Assembly (NCBI RefSeq): GCF_028993615.1
Contig: NZ_CP118632.1
Coordinates: forward strand, 4,092,001-4,156,000
Direction of reading: 5' to 3'
Length of the DNA: 64,000 nt
Origin: Herbaspirillum sp. WKF16
Lineage (GTDB): Bacteria > Pseudomonadota > Gammaproteobacteria > Burkholderiales > Burkholderiaceae_D
Below the pieces are notes generated by a model. It made no database searches, was not told where the DNA came from, and saw only the letters and a program-made list of their open reading frames with translations. Positions 1 to 7,658 of this stretch are shown piece after piece (the stretch's first letter is position 1; each line of letters begins with the position of its first letter). Both the position numbers and the translations under genes were made by a program.

Positions 1-2
1 AG

Positions 3-788
3 GAAAGCCTGGGCTACAAGCTCTTCAATCGGGTCGGCCGCAGGCTGGAGCTCAACGACGAAGGACGCATGGTGTTCGACTATGCCGACCGCATCTTCAC
101 CATCGGCGAGGAGCTGGAAGAGGCGCTGCGCTTTCGCCCCGGCGGGCGCGCGCTGCAACTGCGCGTGGGCGTGGCCGACGCGGTGCCCAAGGCGATCGCC
201 TACCTGCTGCTGGAAAGCGCGCTGGCGATGGATGAAACCATCCACATCGTGTGCCGCGAAGGCAAGCTCGATGTCTTGCTGGGCGAGCTGGCGATCCATC
301 GCCTCGACATCGTCATCGCCGACAGCCCGATGCCGCCCAATGTCGACGTGCGCGGCTACCACCACCTGCTGGGCGAATGCGACACCGCTTTCTTTGCCAC
401 GCCGGAGCTGGCGCGGCGCTACAGGAAGAGCTTCCCCCAAAGCCTGGACGGCGCGCCCTTCCTGATGCCGGGAGAAGACGCTGCGGTACGCCCGCGCCTG
501 CTGCGCTGGTTCGAGAAACAAAAGATCCGCCCCCGGATCGCCGGCGAGTTCGACGACGGCGCCCTGCTGCTGGCATTCGGCGACGCCGGCGCGGGCATCT
601 TCGCGGCGCCCGCCGCCATCGCCGCGCAGATCAAGAAGCAATATGGCCTGGTGGAAATCGGCCGCACGGATGCCATCCGGGAACAGTTCTACGCCATCTC
701 GGTGGAGCGCCGCCTGACCCATCCCGCCGTGCTGGCGATCCAGTCGTCGGCCCGCGACAACCTGGTGGTGGGAAGCTCGCGCGGATGA
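3..788 (+). CDS. nhaR: LysR-family regulator, NhaR-like (5' truncated by window edge)
   Basis: The reading frame is open from base 3 to the stop at 786-788, giving about 261 residues; the start lies outside the window. The first residues (SLGYKLFNRVGRRLELNDEG) are the end of a LysR winged-helix domain, and the rest is the LysR effector-binding domain. The GYKLFNRVGRRLELN stretch and the FDYADRIFTIGEEL linker helix resemble NhaR, the activator of the Na+/H+ antiporter gene nhaA, but no antiporter gene is visible. A family-level LysR call is safe; the NhaR assignment is by resemblance only. Confidence 0.75.
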   Translation, partial: ESLGYKLFNRVGRRLELNDEGRMVFDYADRIFTIGEELEEALRFRPGGRALQLRVGVADAVPKAIAYLLLESALAMDETIHIVCREGKLDVLLGELAIHRLDIVIADSPMPPNVDVRGYHHLLGECDTAFFATPELARRYRKSFPQSLDGAPFLMPGEDAAVRPRLLRWFEKQKIRPRIAGEFDDGALLLAFGDAGAGIFAAPAAIAAQIKKQYGLVEIGRTDAIREQFYAISVERRLTHPAVLAIQSSARDNLVVGSSRG

Positions 789-1180
789 ACAAGCTGAAGC
801 TGACAACACGCTGAATTGTTATTTTCATTACTTTCGCGAGGACGTGGCGATACAGGTGTAGTCATCGGACCAGCGTGAGAATATCTTCCCGCGACACGGG
901 GACGGAGGTCGCCCGATGTGCGCGGGCACATTGCCTTCCACCGCGCAACACCAGTACAGGCAAGGGTTTCAGCGGATCGATAAAATGGAGATACAAAAGA
1001 AAAGCCCCACGTCCTTTGCAGTCCGTGGGGCAAATCCCATTCTCGGGGGGGAGAATGGAGGGGGAACTTCAATATAAAAAAATCGCTGTTGTGCCGCAGT
1101 CTTTTTTACAAATTGTTACGCCGTCTTCATACCCTGGAAAGACCGGCCGACAAGTACCCGGCAAGGTGGATTTCAATATA
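789..1180. other. Intergenic region with two adjacent hairpins
   Basis: No supported gene. The region holds two perfect 8-bp hairpins side by side (1004-1031 and 1037-1058). Read on the minus strand, the second is followed by a T-rich run typical of intrinsic termination. A TATATT hexamer (minus strand, 1071-1076) sits just upstream of the pair, so a short independent transcript is possible. Confidence 0.5.
1004..1031 (-). terminator. Intrinsic terminator, minus strand
   Basis: Arms GCCCCACG (1004-1011) and CGTGGGGC (1024-1031) pair perfectly. On the minus strand the stem is followed by TTTTCTTTTG (1003 down to 994). It would end the lysR transcript, whose stop lies 150 bases upstream, or a short RNA. 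Confidence 0.6.
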
Positions 1181-2044
1181 TCAAACGCTGGCCATAAGTA
1201 AAGAACGCAAGGCAAGGAAGGACGCCGAATATTGCTCGCGGCGACTGATGAGGTAAGTGGTCATCCGGCCATCCTTGCCAAGCGAATAAGTCGAGAAGCC
1301 GTGCGGCTCGACCTGCATCGCCACCACCGAGCGCGGCACCGCCGCCACGCCCGCGCCGGCGGACACGCATGCCAGGATGGCATGGTAAGAAGCCAACTCC
1401 AAAATCCTCCCCGGCCGGCGCGCCTTGCCCGCCGACGCGAACCAGGCTTCGGCATGGCGCCGGTACGCGCAGCCCTGCTCGAACACGATCAGCGTATCCA
1501 ACGCCACATCCTCCGGGGAACGCACGCGCCGGTGGCTCCTGGGCGTCACCAGCAACAGCTCTTCCTTGAACAGCGGCGTGGCGTCGAAGGCAGGATCCTC
1601 GATGGGGCCGCTCACCAGCGCGGCATCGAGCTTGAAGTCGCGCACCTGCGCCAGCAATGTCTCGGTCGGGCCGGTCGACAGCTCCAGCCGCACCTCCGGC
1701 CAGCGGCGATGGAATTCGGCCAGCGGCGCCGGCAGGCGACTGGCTGCCGCGCTTTCCATCGAGCCGATGCGCAGCCGCCCGCGCGGGCTTTGCGGCGCCA
1801 CGGCCGCGCGCGCCTCCTGCACCAGGTCGAGGATGCGCTCGGCGTAGTCCAGCAAGGATTCGCCGGCCGCGGTCAGCACCATGCGCCGGCGGTCGCGCAC
1901 GAACAGCGGCACGCCGATCGACTCCTCCAGCTGCTTGATGCGCGTGGTGACGTTCGACTGCACGCGATTGAGGCGCTCCGCGGCGCGGGTAATGCCGCCC
2001 TCGCTCACCACGGCGCGGAAGATTTCCAGTTCGGCCAGTTCCAC
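1181..2044 (-). CDS. LysR-family transcriptional regulator
   Basis: 287 residues, the normal LysR length. The N-terminal helix-turn-helix (about residues 3-60; GGITRAAERLNRVQSNVTTRIKQLEE) is followed by a substrate-binding domain from about residue 90. The start is GTG at 2044, with GGAGGG (minus strand, 2049-2054) as ribosome site. It is divergent from the YbfB-type MFS gene at 2258 across 213 bp that contain an inverted repeat, the usual arrangement for a LysR protein controlling its neighbour and itself. The effector is unknown. Confidence 0.85.
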   Translation of the reverse strand: MELAELEIFRAVVSEGGITRAAERLNRVQSNVTTRIKQLEESIGVPLFVRDRRRMVLTAAGESLLDYAERILDLVQEARAAVAPQSPRGRLRIGSMESAAASRLPAPLAEFHRRWPEVRLELSTGPTETLLAQVRDFKLDAALVSGPIEDPAFDATPLFKEELLLVTPRSHRRVRSPEDVALDTLIVFEQGCAYRRHAEAWFASAGKARRPGRILELASYHAILACVSAGAGVAAVPRSVVAMQVEPHGFSTYSLGKDGRMTTYLISRREQYSASFLALRSLLMASV

Positions 2045-2091
2045 TTTGCCCTCCGTTACGTTCTTTATTCAAGATGAAGTCATTCTTATTA

Positions 2092-2109
2092 TTCATTTTT
2101 TCGAATGAA
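2092..2109. promoter_or_regulatory. Inverted repeat, candidate LysR operator
   Basis: TTCATT (2092-2097) and AATGAA (2104-2109) form a perfect inverted repeat with a 6-bp spacer, in the AT-rich part of the lysR/MFS divergent region, about 50 bp upstream of the lysR start. LysR boxes are usually T-N11-A dyads in this position; binding is inferred. Confidence 0.35.
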
Positions 2110-2257
2110 GGAATCACGATAGCATAGGCACCCTCGTCAATAAAAACACTCCGGACGCCATGAATTTCCCCTGTAGCCGGGGGCCGGGACGCCAGCGCCC
2201 AGCCCCATTTCCCCTCCCCTGCCCGTCCCATGCCGCAACGACCATGGGAGGGCCGGC

Positions 2258-3472
2258 ATGAACGTCCCGTCGTCCCCACCGCAAAGCCGCGCCATGGCGT
2301 GGCGGATCTGCCTGTCCGGCATGCTGGCGCTGTCGGCCGCGATGGGCATCGGCCGCTTCGCCTTCACCCCGCTGCTGCCGATGATGCTGCACGAAGGCAG
2401 CCTCAACCTGCAGATGGGCGGCTGGCTGGCCACCGCCAATTACCTCGGCTACTTCGTCGGCGCCATGCTGTGCGCCTTTCATCGCAGCAACAAGCCGGTG
2501 CCGCTGATCCGCGCGGGCCTGGCCGCGACCGTCCTGCTGACCCTGGCCATGGGCCTCATGCACAACGACGCGATGTGGCTGGCGTGGCGGTTTCTCTCCG
2601 GCATCGCCAGCGCCTATGTATTCGTCTATACCGCCGGATGGTGCCTGCAGCAGCTCACGCAGCTGCGGCATCCCGAGCTGGGCGGCGTGATCTTCTGCGG
2701 CCCCGGCATCGGCATCGCGCTCACCGGCCTGCTGACCGGCGCCATGGTGAACGCCGGCTGGCTGGCGGCCTCAGGCTGGATCCTGTTCGGCGCCATCGCG
2801 CTGGCGCTGGCCGGGCTGATCTGGAAGACTTTCAGCTTCGATGCCGGGGTCGGCGCGGCCGGCGCCGCCGCGCAAGCGCAGCAGGCGCCCGAAGAGACGC
2901 CCGAACTCAAGCGCGAAGTGCGCCAACAAGTGATTGCCTACGGCATGGCCGGCTTCGGCTACATCATCACCGCCACCTTCCTGCCCGTCATCGCGCGCCA
3001 GGCCCTGCCGGGGTCCAGCTGGCCCGACTTCTTCTGGCCCATCTTCGGCGCCGGCGTGGCGCTGGGCGCGTTCGGCGCCACCCGCCTTCCGGTGCACGGC
3101 GACCAGCGCCGGCTGCTGGCCTGGAGCTACGTGATGCAAGCCGCCGGCGTGGCGTTGTCGATCCTGCTGCCCAACGCGGCCGGCTTCGCCCTGAGCTGCC
3201 TGCTGCTGGGCCTGCCCTTTACCGCCATTACCCTGTTCGCCATGCGCGAGGCGCGCCGTTTGCGCCAGTCGCATGCCAGCAGCCTGATGGGATTGATGAC
3301 GGCGGCCTACGGCATCGGCCAGATCGCCGGTCCGCTGCTGGCCACGGCGCTGGTGCACAGCAGCGGCTCGTTCGCCCCGTCCCTGTGGGTGGCGGTAGCG
3401 GCCTTGCTGCTGGGCGCCTTCATGTACTACCGCCTCACCCTGAGCCACAAGCTGGCGCATCGCGCCGCCTGA
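2258..3472 (+). CDS. YbfB/YjiJ-family MFS transporter
   Basis: 404 residues with about 12 hydrophobic segments. The N-terminal motif GIGRFAFTPLLPMM is characteristic of the YbfB/YjiJ group of major facilitator proteins, whose substrates are mostly undefined. Start ATG 2258 has GGGAGGG at 2246-2252. It is divergent from a LysR gene that is its likely regulator. An efflux role is plausible for this family but not shown by the sequence. A strong bidirectional terminator follows. Confidence 0.85.
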   Translation: MNVPSSPPQSRAMAWRICLSGMLALSAAMGIGRFAFTPLLPMMLHEGSLNLQMGGWLATANYLGYFVGAMLCAFHRSNKPVPLIRAGLAATVLLTLAMGLMHNDAMWLAWRFLSGIASAYVFVYTAGWCLQQLTQLRHPELGGVIFCGPGIGIALTGLLTGAMVNAGWLAASGWILFGAIALALAGLIWKTFSFDAGVGAAGAAAQAQQAPEETPELKREVRQQVIAYGMAGFGYIITATFLPVIARQALPGSSWPDFFWPIFGAGVALGAFGATRLPVHGDQRRLLAWSYVMQAAGVALSILLPNAAGFALSCLLLGLPFTAITLFAMREARRLRQSHASSLMGLMTAAYGIGQIAGPLLATALVHSSGSFAPSLWVAVAALLLGAFMYYRLTLSHKLAHRAA

Positions 3473-3489
3473 TCCATCTTGAGCGCCAT

Positions 3490-3529
3490 GCAAAACGCCC
3501 GCTGCATCTCCATGCAGCGGGCGTTTTGC
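3490..3529. terminator. Bidirectional intrinsic terminator
   Basis: A long perfect hairpin with arms beginning GCAAAACGCCCGCTGCAT and closing with its complement around a short loop, flanked by A and T tracts. It serves both the plus-strand MFS gene and the minus-strand amn gene, which converge here. Confidence 0.9.
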
Positions 3530-3568
3530 TTTCGGCACCAGCTCCGACGCCGGCGGCCAGCCTTCGGA

Positions 3569-5071
3569 TTAGCGGAAGGCCGGCTCCGCGAAGCTGCGCA
3601 GCTTGCGGCTGTGCAGTTGCTCGATGCCATTGTTGCGCAGCAGCTCCAGCGCGCGAATGCCGATCTGCAGGTGCTGGTGCACGCGCTGCTCGTAGAAGCT
3701 GTTGGCCATGCCGGGCAGCTTGATCTCGCCGTGCAGCGGCTTGTCCGAAACGCACAGCAAGGTGCCGTACGGCACGCGGAAGCGGAAGCCGTTGGCGGCC
3801 ACGGTGGCGCTTTCCATATCCAGCGCAATGGCGCGGCTCTGCGAGAAGCGCAGCAGCGGCGTGCGGTGGTCGCGCAGCTCCCAGTTGCGGTCGTCGACCG
3901 AGGCCACGGTGCCGGTGCGCATGATGCGCTTGAGCTCGTACCCTTCCAGCTTGGTGATGCCGGCCACCGCGTCCTGCAGCGCCAGCTGCACTTCGGCCAG
4001 CGCGGGGATCGGCACCCAGAGCGGCAGGTCGTCATCCAATACGTGGTCGTCGCGCACGTAAGCGTGCGCCAGCACATAGTCACCCATGCGCTGCGAGGCC
4101 GACAGCCCGGCGCAGTGGCCCAGCATCAGCCAGCCGTGCGGGCGCAGCACGGCGACGTGGTCGGTGACGGTCTTGGCATTGGAAGGGCCGACGCCGATGT
4201 TGACCAGCGTGATGCCGGTGCCGTCGGCGCGCTGCAGGTGGTAGGCCGGCATCTGCGGCTGGCGCGCCGGCGCCACGCCTGACGAGGGTTGCGCGCCGCC
4301 CTCCTGGTTGGCGCTCCAGGTGGTGACGTTGCCCGGCTCGACGAAGGCCGTGTATTGCCGGCGATAGGCGCGTTCTTCCGGATCGTCGGTGGCTTCCATC
4401 AGGCGGCGGCCGAGGCGCACGAATTCGTCCACGTAGAACGCGTAGTTGGTGAACAGCACGTAGCGCTGGAACTGGTCGGGCGAAGTCGCCGTGTAGTGGC
4501 GCAGCCGGTGCAGCGAATAGTCGATGCGCGGGCCGGTGAACAGCGCCAGCGGATGCAGGCCGTCGCGCCATGCGCCGTTGTCGACCTCGTAGGTGCCGTT
4601 GGCGATGCGATCGTCCATGGTCGCCAGGTCCGGCAGGTCGAACACGTCCGGCAGCGAGCGCAGCCGATCGGGATCGAGGCTGCCTTCGACGTGGATGCCT
4701 TCGGGGAAGGCGAAGTGCACCGGAATCGGCAGGTCGCTCACGCCGATCTCCAGCGGCGCCTGGTGATTCTGCAGCACCAGCTTGAACTGGCTCAGCAGGT
4801 AGTTGTGGAACAGCGCCGGCCGGGTGATCGTGGTCTGGTAGCAGCCGGGGCCGGCAACGAAGCCGAAGGATTGCCGGGTGTCGGTATGGGTCGCCTTCTC
4901 GGTGGTGATGCGCACGAACGGATAGCAGGCGCGCACGCGCTGCTCCAGGGCTTCGTTGGCCGAGAACTTGCGGAAGGCCTCGCGCAGGATAGCGGTGTTG
5001 TGTTCGTAGATTTCCAGCACGCGCGCATACGCGGCTTCGGGGTCGGTGAATTTTTCCGTGGCAAACATCAT
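3569..5071 (-). CDS. amn: AMP nucleosidase
   Basis: 500 residues, as expected for Amn, which hydrolyses AMP to adenine and ribose 5-phosphate (EC 3.2.2.4) in the cytosol. The N-terminal half carries the Amn-specific domain. The C-terminal half is a nucleoside-phosphorylase-like domain with NIGVGPSNAKTVTDH and the MESATVAANGFRFRVPYGTLL block containing the conserved Glu. Two Met codons open the frame. The ribosome site GGAGAG (minus strand, 5074-5079) is only 2 nt from the first (5071) and 5 nt from the second (5068), so translation may start at 5068. It is a monocistronic gene ending at a shared terminator. Confidence 0.95.
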   Translation of the reverse strand: MMFATEKFTDPEAAYARVLEIYEHNTAILREAFRKFSANEALEQRVRACYPFVRITTEKATHTDTRQSFGFVAGPGCYQTTITRPALFHNYLLSQFKLVLQNHQAPLEIGVSDLPIPVHFAFPEGIHVEGSLDPDRLRSLPDVFDLPDLATMDDRIANGTYEVDNGAWRDGLHPLALFTGPRIDYSLHRLRHYTATSPDQFQRYVLFTNYAFYVDEFVRLGRRLMEATDDPEERAYRRQYTAFVEPGNVTTWSANQEGGAQPSSGVAPARQPQMPAYHLQRADGTGITLVNIGVGPSNAKTVTDHVAVLRPHGWLMLGHCAGLSASQRMGDYVLAHAYVRDDHVLDDDLPLWVPIPALAEVQLALQDAVAGITKLEGYELKRIMRTGTVASVDDRNWELRDHRTPLLRFSQSRAIALDMESATVAANGFRFRVPYGTLLCVSDKPLHGEIKLPGMANSFYEQRVHQHLQIGIRALELLRNNGIEQLHSRKLRSFAEPAFR

Positions 5072-5534
5072 TTCTCTCCGTCATTGCCGCGCCGTGCGGC
5101 TCGCCGGCCAGCGCCGGCCATTGAACATTCCTTCTGTGCAAGGACAATATTACCCGAGTCGGGGCGGCGCCACGATCGCGGCATCAGCAGGAGCAACACC
5201 TCGCTTTACGCATGTTGCGCACGGCCGTTTCGGTGATATCGTCCGATCTTGCGCCGTCGCTTTCGCTTGGCTCCAAAGGCGCAGGCAATGGATCCAAATT
5301 CGCAACTGCCCGCTGCATTTTTCGCGCCGCAATGGTGCCTCCCCACCTCATCGAGGTGCATGCGCTCACAGCGCCGGTGCATCTCGCCGGAACCCTCAAA
5401 AAAGCTTTGATCGCAGCATGCGCGAGTGCTATCTTGATTGCGCTCCGCAGCCCGCCGCGCCCACCGGCAAGAGACATGCGGCGGCTGCGCAAGAGCGATA
5501 AAAAATATTCCAATCCACACGTACAGAGGCACAC
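5072..5534. other. Divergent intergenic region amn/ansB
   Basis: 463 bp between the divergent starts of amn and the asparaginase gene. It must hold both promoters. I see no open frame with a credible ribosome site and no clear operator or hairpin. TAATAT (minus strand, near 5145-5155) is a possible amn -10 element without a good -35. Confidence 0.5.
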
Positions 5535-6599
5535 ATGCTCATCAAAAAATTCAGCCAGTTCCTGATCCTGCTTTGCCTTGCGGCGGCAGCGGCCGCGCAA
5601 GCGCAGAACCTGCCCAACGTCGTCATCCTGGCGACCGGCGGCACCATCGCCGGCACCGGCGCCACCACCACCACCACGGTCGGCTACACCGCCGCCAAGG
5701 TCGGCGTGGACGCGCTGATCGCCGCCGTTCCCGAACTGAAGAAGGTCGCCAACGTGCGCGGCGAGCAGACCATGCAAATCGCCAGCGAGAACATGAACAA
5801 CGACGCTTGGCTGAAACTGGCCAAGCGCATCAACACGCTGCTGGCGCAGAGCGACGTCGACGGCATCGTGATCACCCACGGCACCGACACCATCGAAGAG
5901 ACCGCCTACTTCCTCGACCTGACGGTCAAGAGCAAGAAGCCGGTGGTGATCGTCGGCGCCATGCGCCCGTCGACCGCGATCAGCGCCGACGGCCCGATCA
6001 ACCTGTACAACGCCGTCCTGCTGGCGGGCAGCAAGGAAGCCATCGGCAAGGGCGTGCTGGTGACGCTGAACGACCAGATCAACGCCGGCCGCGAAGTGAC
6101 CAAGACCAACACTTCCACCCTGGATACCTTCAAGACGCCGGAACTGGGCTTCCTCGGCTACATCCAGGGCAGCAAGCCGTTCTTCTATCGCCAGTCGACC
6201 CGCAAGAACACGGCTGACACCCCGTTCGACGTCTCGAACCTGGACAAGCTGCCGCAAGTCGACATCGTCTACGGCTACGCCAACATGAACCCGATCGCGC
6301 TCAACGCCTTCGTGGCCGCCGGCGCGCAGGGCATCATCCACGCCGGCGTGGGTGACGGCAGCCTGAACAACACGGTGGTGCCGTCGCTGACCGAAGCGCG
6401 CAAGAAGGGCGTCGTGATCGTGCGCGCCAGCCGCGTCGGCCAGGGCATCGTGGCGCGCAACGGCGAGGCCGACGACGACAAGCTGGACTTCGTCGTCTCC
6501 GACACGCTCAACGCGCAAAAGGCCCGCATCCTGCTGATGCTGGCGCTGACCAAAACCACTGACACCAAGGAAATCCAGAAGATGTTCTGGGAGTACTGA
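5535..6599 (+). CDS. ansB: Type II L-asparaginase, secreted
   Basis: 354 residues. A signal peptide of about 22 residues ends at AQAQ, so the enzyme is probably periplasmic. Both asparaginase signatures are present: ATGGTIAGTG, with the nucleophilic Thr (near residues 35-44), and DGIVITHGTDTIEET, with the second catalytic Thr-Asp pair (near 110-125). The conserved Lys is in VGAMRPSTAISADGP. It hydrolyses L-asparagine to aspartate and ammonia, as in nitrogen scavenging. The length fits the bacterial type II family. It stands alone, with a bidirectional terminator after it. Glutaminase/asparaginase specificity cannot be decided from the sequence. Confidence 0.93.
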   Translation: MLIKKFSQFLILLCLAAAAAAQAQNLPNVVILATGGTIAGTGATTTTTVGYTAAKVGVDALIAAVPELKKVANVRGEQTMQIASENMNNDAWLKLAKRINTLLAQSDVDGIVITHGTDTIEETAYFLDLTVKSKKPVVIVGAMRPSTAISADGPINLYNAVLLAGSKEAIGKGVLVTLNDQINAGREVTKTNTSTLDTFKTPELGFLGYIQGSKPFFYRQSTRKNTADTPFDVSNLDKLPQVDIVYGYANMNPIALNAFVAAGAQGIIHAGVGDGSLNNTVVPSLTEARKKGVVIVRASRVGQGIVARNGEADDDKLDFVVSDTLNAQKARILLMLALTKTTDTKEIQKMFWEY

Positions 6600-6645
6600 T
6601 CGCGGCGCGGCGCCGATGCGCGCCGCCCGCTGTCGTGAAGAATGA

Positions 6646-6673
6646 AAAAGCCCGCTGCGCGCAGCGGGCTTTT
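6646..6673. terminator. Bidirectional intrinsic terminator
   Basis: Arms AAAAGCCCGCTGC and GCAGCGGGCTTTT with a 2-nt loop, between the converging asparaginase and manganese-exporter genes. Confidence 0.9.
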
Positions 6674-6691
6674 CTTTGCCTGGCGCCGGCC

Positions 6692-7267
6692 TCAGAAGCC
6701 CAGCGATGCTCCCGCGCCCAGCAGCGTGGCCACGCCGATGATGGCGAAGATGGCGGCGGCGATGGCGTGCACCACGCGCACCGGGATCCGGCCGGCGATC
6801 TTGTCGCCCAGCAGGACTGCCGGCACATTGGCGATCATCATGCCCAGCGTGGTGCCGGCCACCACCGGCACGAAGGCGTGGTATTGCGCGGCCAGCGCCA
6901 CGGTGGCGACCTGGGTCTTGTCACCCATCTCGGCCATGAAGAAGGTCAGCAGCGTGGTGCCGAACACGCCGAAACGGCCGAACCTGGCTTCGCTCTCGTC
7001 GAACTTGTCGGGAATCAACGTCCACCCCGCCATGGCGATGAAGGACACGCCCAGCACCCAGCGCAGGATTTCCGGCGACAGCAGCGAAGTGATCCAGGCG
7101 CCCAGCGCGCCGGCGAAGGCGTGGTTGGCGATGGTGGCGACCAGCACGCCGAGGATGATGGGAACGGGCTTGCGGAATTTGGCTGCCAGGATGAAGGCCA
7201 GCAGCTGGGTTTTGTCGCCGATCTCGGCGAGTGCGACGATGCCTGTGGAAACAAGGAATGCATCCAA
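6692..7267 (-). CDS. mneA: TMEM165/GDT1-family Mn2+ exporter (MneA-like)
   Basis: The product is 191 residues from the TTG start I prefer at 7267; a longer frame begins at 7285 (ATG) or 7327. GGAGAGAGA (minus strand, 7275-7283) is correctly spaced for the TTG, and family members typically begin LDAFLVSTGIVALAEIGDKTQ with Met in the first position. Two copies of the family signature E-x-G-D-K-T are present (EIGDKTQ near residue 15, EMGDKTQ near residue 110), each in a three-helix repeat, giving six membrane segments. The family exports Mn2+ (MneA in Vibrio, Gdt1 in yeast). The upstream yybP-ykoY riboswitch supports manganese as substrate. Confidence 0.88.
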   Translation of the reverse strand: MDAFLVSTGIVALAEIGDKTQLLAFILAAKFRKPVPIILGVLVATIANHAFAGALGAWITSLLSPEILRWVLGVSFIAMAGWTLIPDKFDESEARFGRFGVFGTTLLTFFMAEMGDKTQVATVALAAQYHAFVPVVAGTTLGMMIANVPAVLLGDKIAGRIPVRVVHAIAAAIFAIIGVATLLGAGASLGF

Positions 7268-7339
7268 TTGGGTTTCTCTCTCCATGGCCGGACTGCGGAC
7301 GAATGACCACGCGCGCTCTCCGGCCATTCAAGAGGCAGC

Positions 7340-7466
7340 ATGGTCAAAGGTCTTGTCAAGCGAGGAACCCTTCGCAGGATTCCAGGAACCGCCGGCGCCA
7401 TGATCCGTGGATCAAGCATGTTGACGCAGGCCCCTCCTCAGGGTGGAAGGCGACTACTCCCCAATG
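7340..7466 (-). promoter_or_regulatory. yybP-ykoY manganese riboswitch
   Basis: On the minus strand the leader shows the conserved blocks of the yybP-ykoY family in order: TTGGGGAGTAG (7466-7454 region), GTCAACATGCT in the middle, ATGGCGCCGGCGGTTCC, and the distal CAAGACCTTTGACC (7355-7342). These are the L1/L3 elements that bind Mn2+. It sits 75-200 bases upstream of the exporter start and would switch the gene on when Mn2+ is high. Recognition is from memory of the consensus. Confidence 0.88.
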
Positions 7467-7658
7467 ACGGGGCGAATTGTACCGGCTTCGTCCGCGCGAG
7501 TCCACGCGCGGCATGCCGTTGCCGCAATGGCATCGCCGCCGGCGCGCGAGGAACCATCGCCGGCCGCCGCGACTCTGTAGTAAGCGCGGCAGCACGTCGC
7601 CGCCGCCATCCTAGCCGCCCCGCGCCGCCCGCCTCCACGTTCATCGCACCCGACGCCC

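Noticed and set aside
875..1201. 108-codon plus-strand frame after the nhaR-like gene
   Set aside because: Runs straight through both hairpins, has no ribosome site and no recognisable composition.
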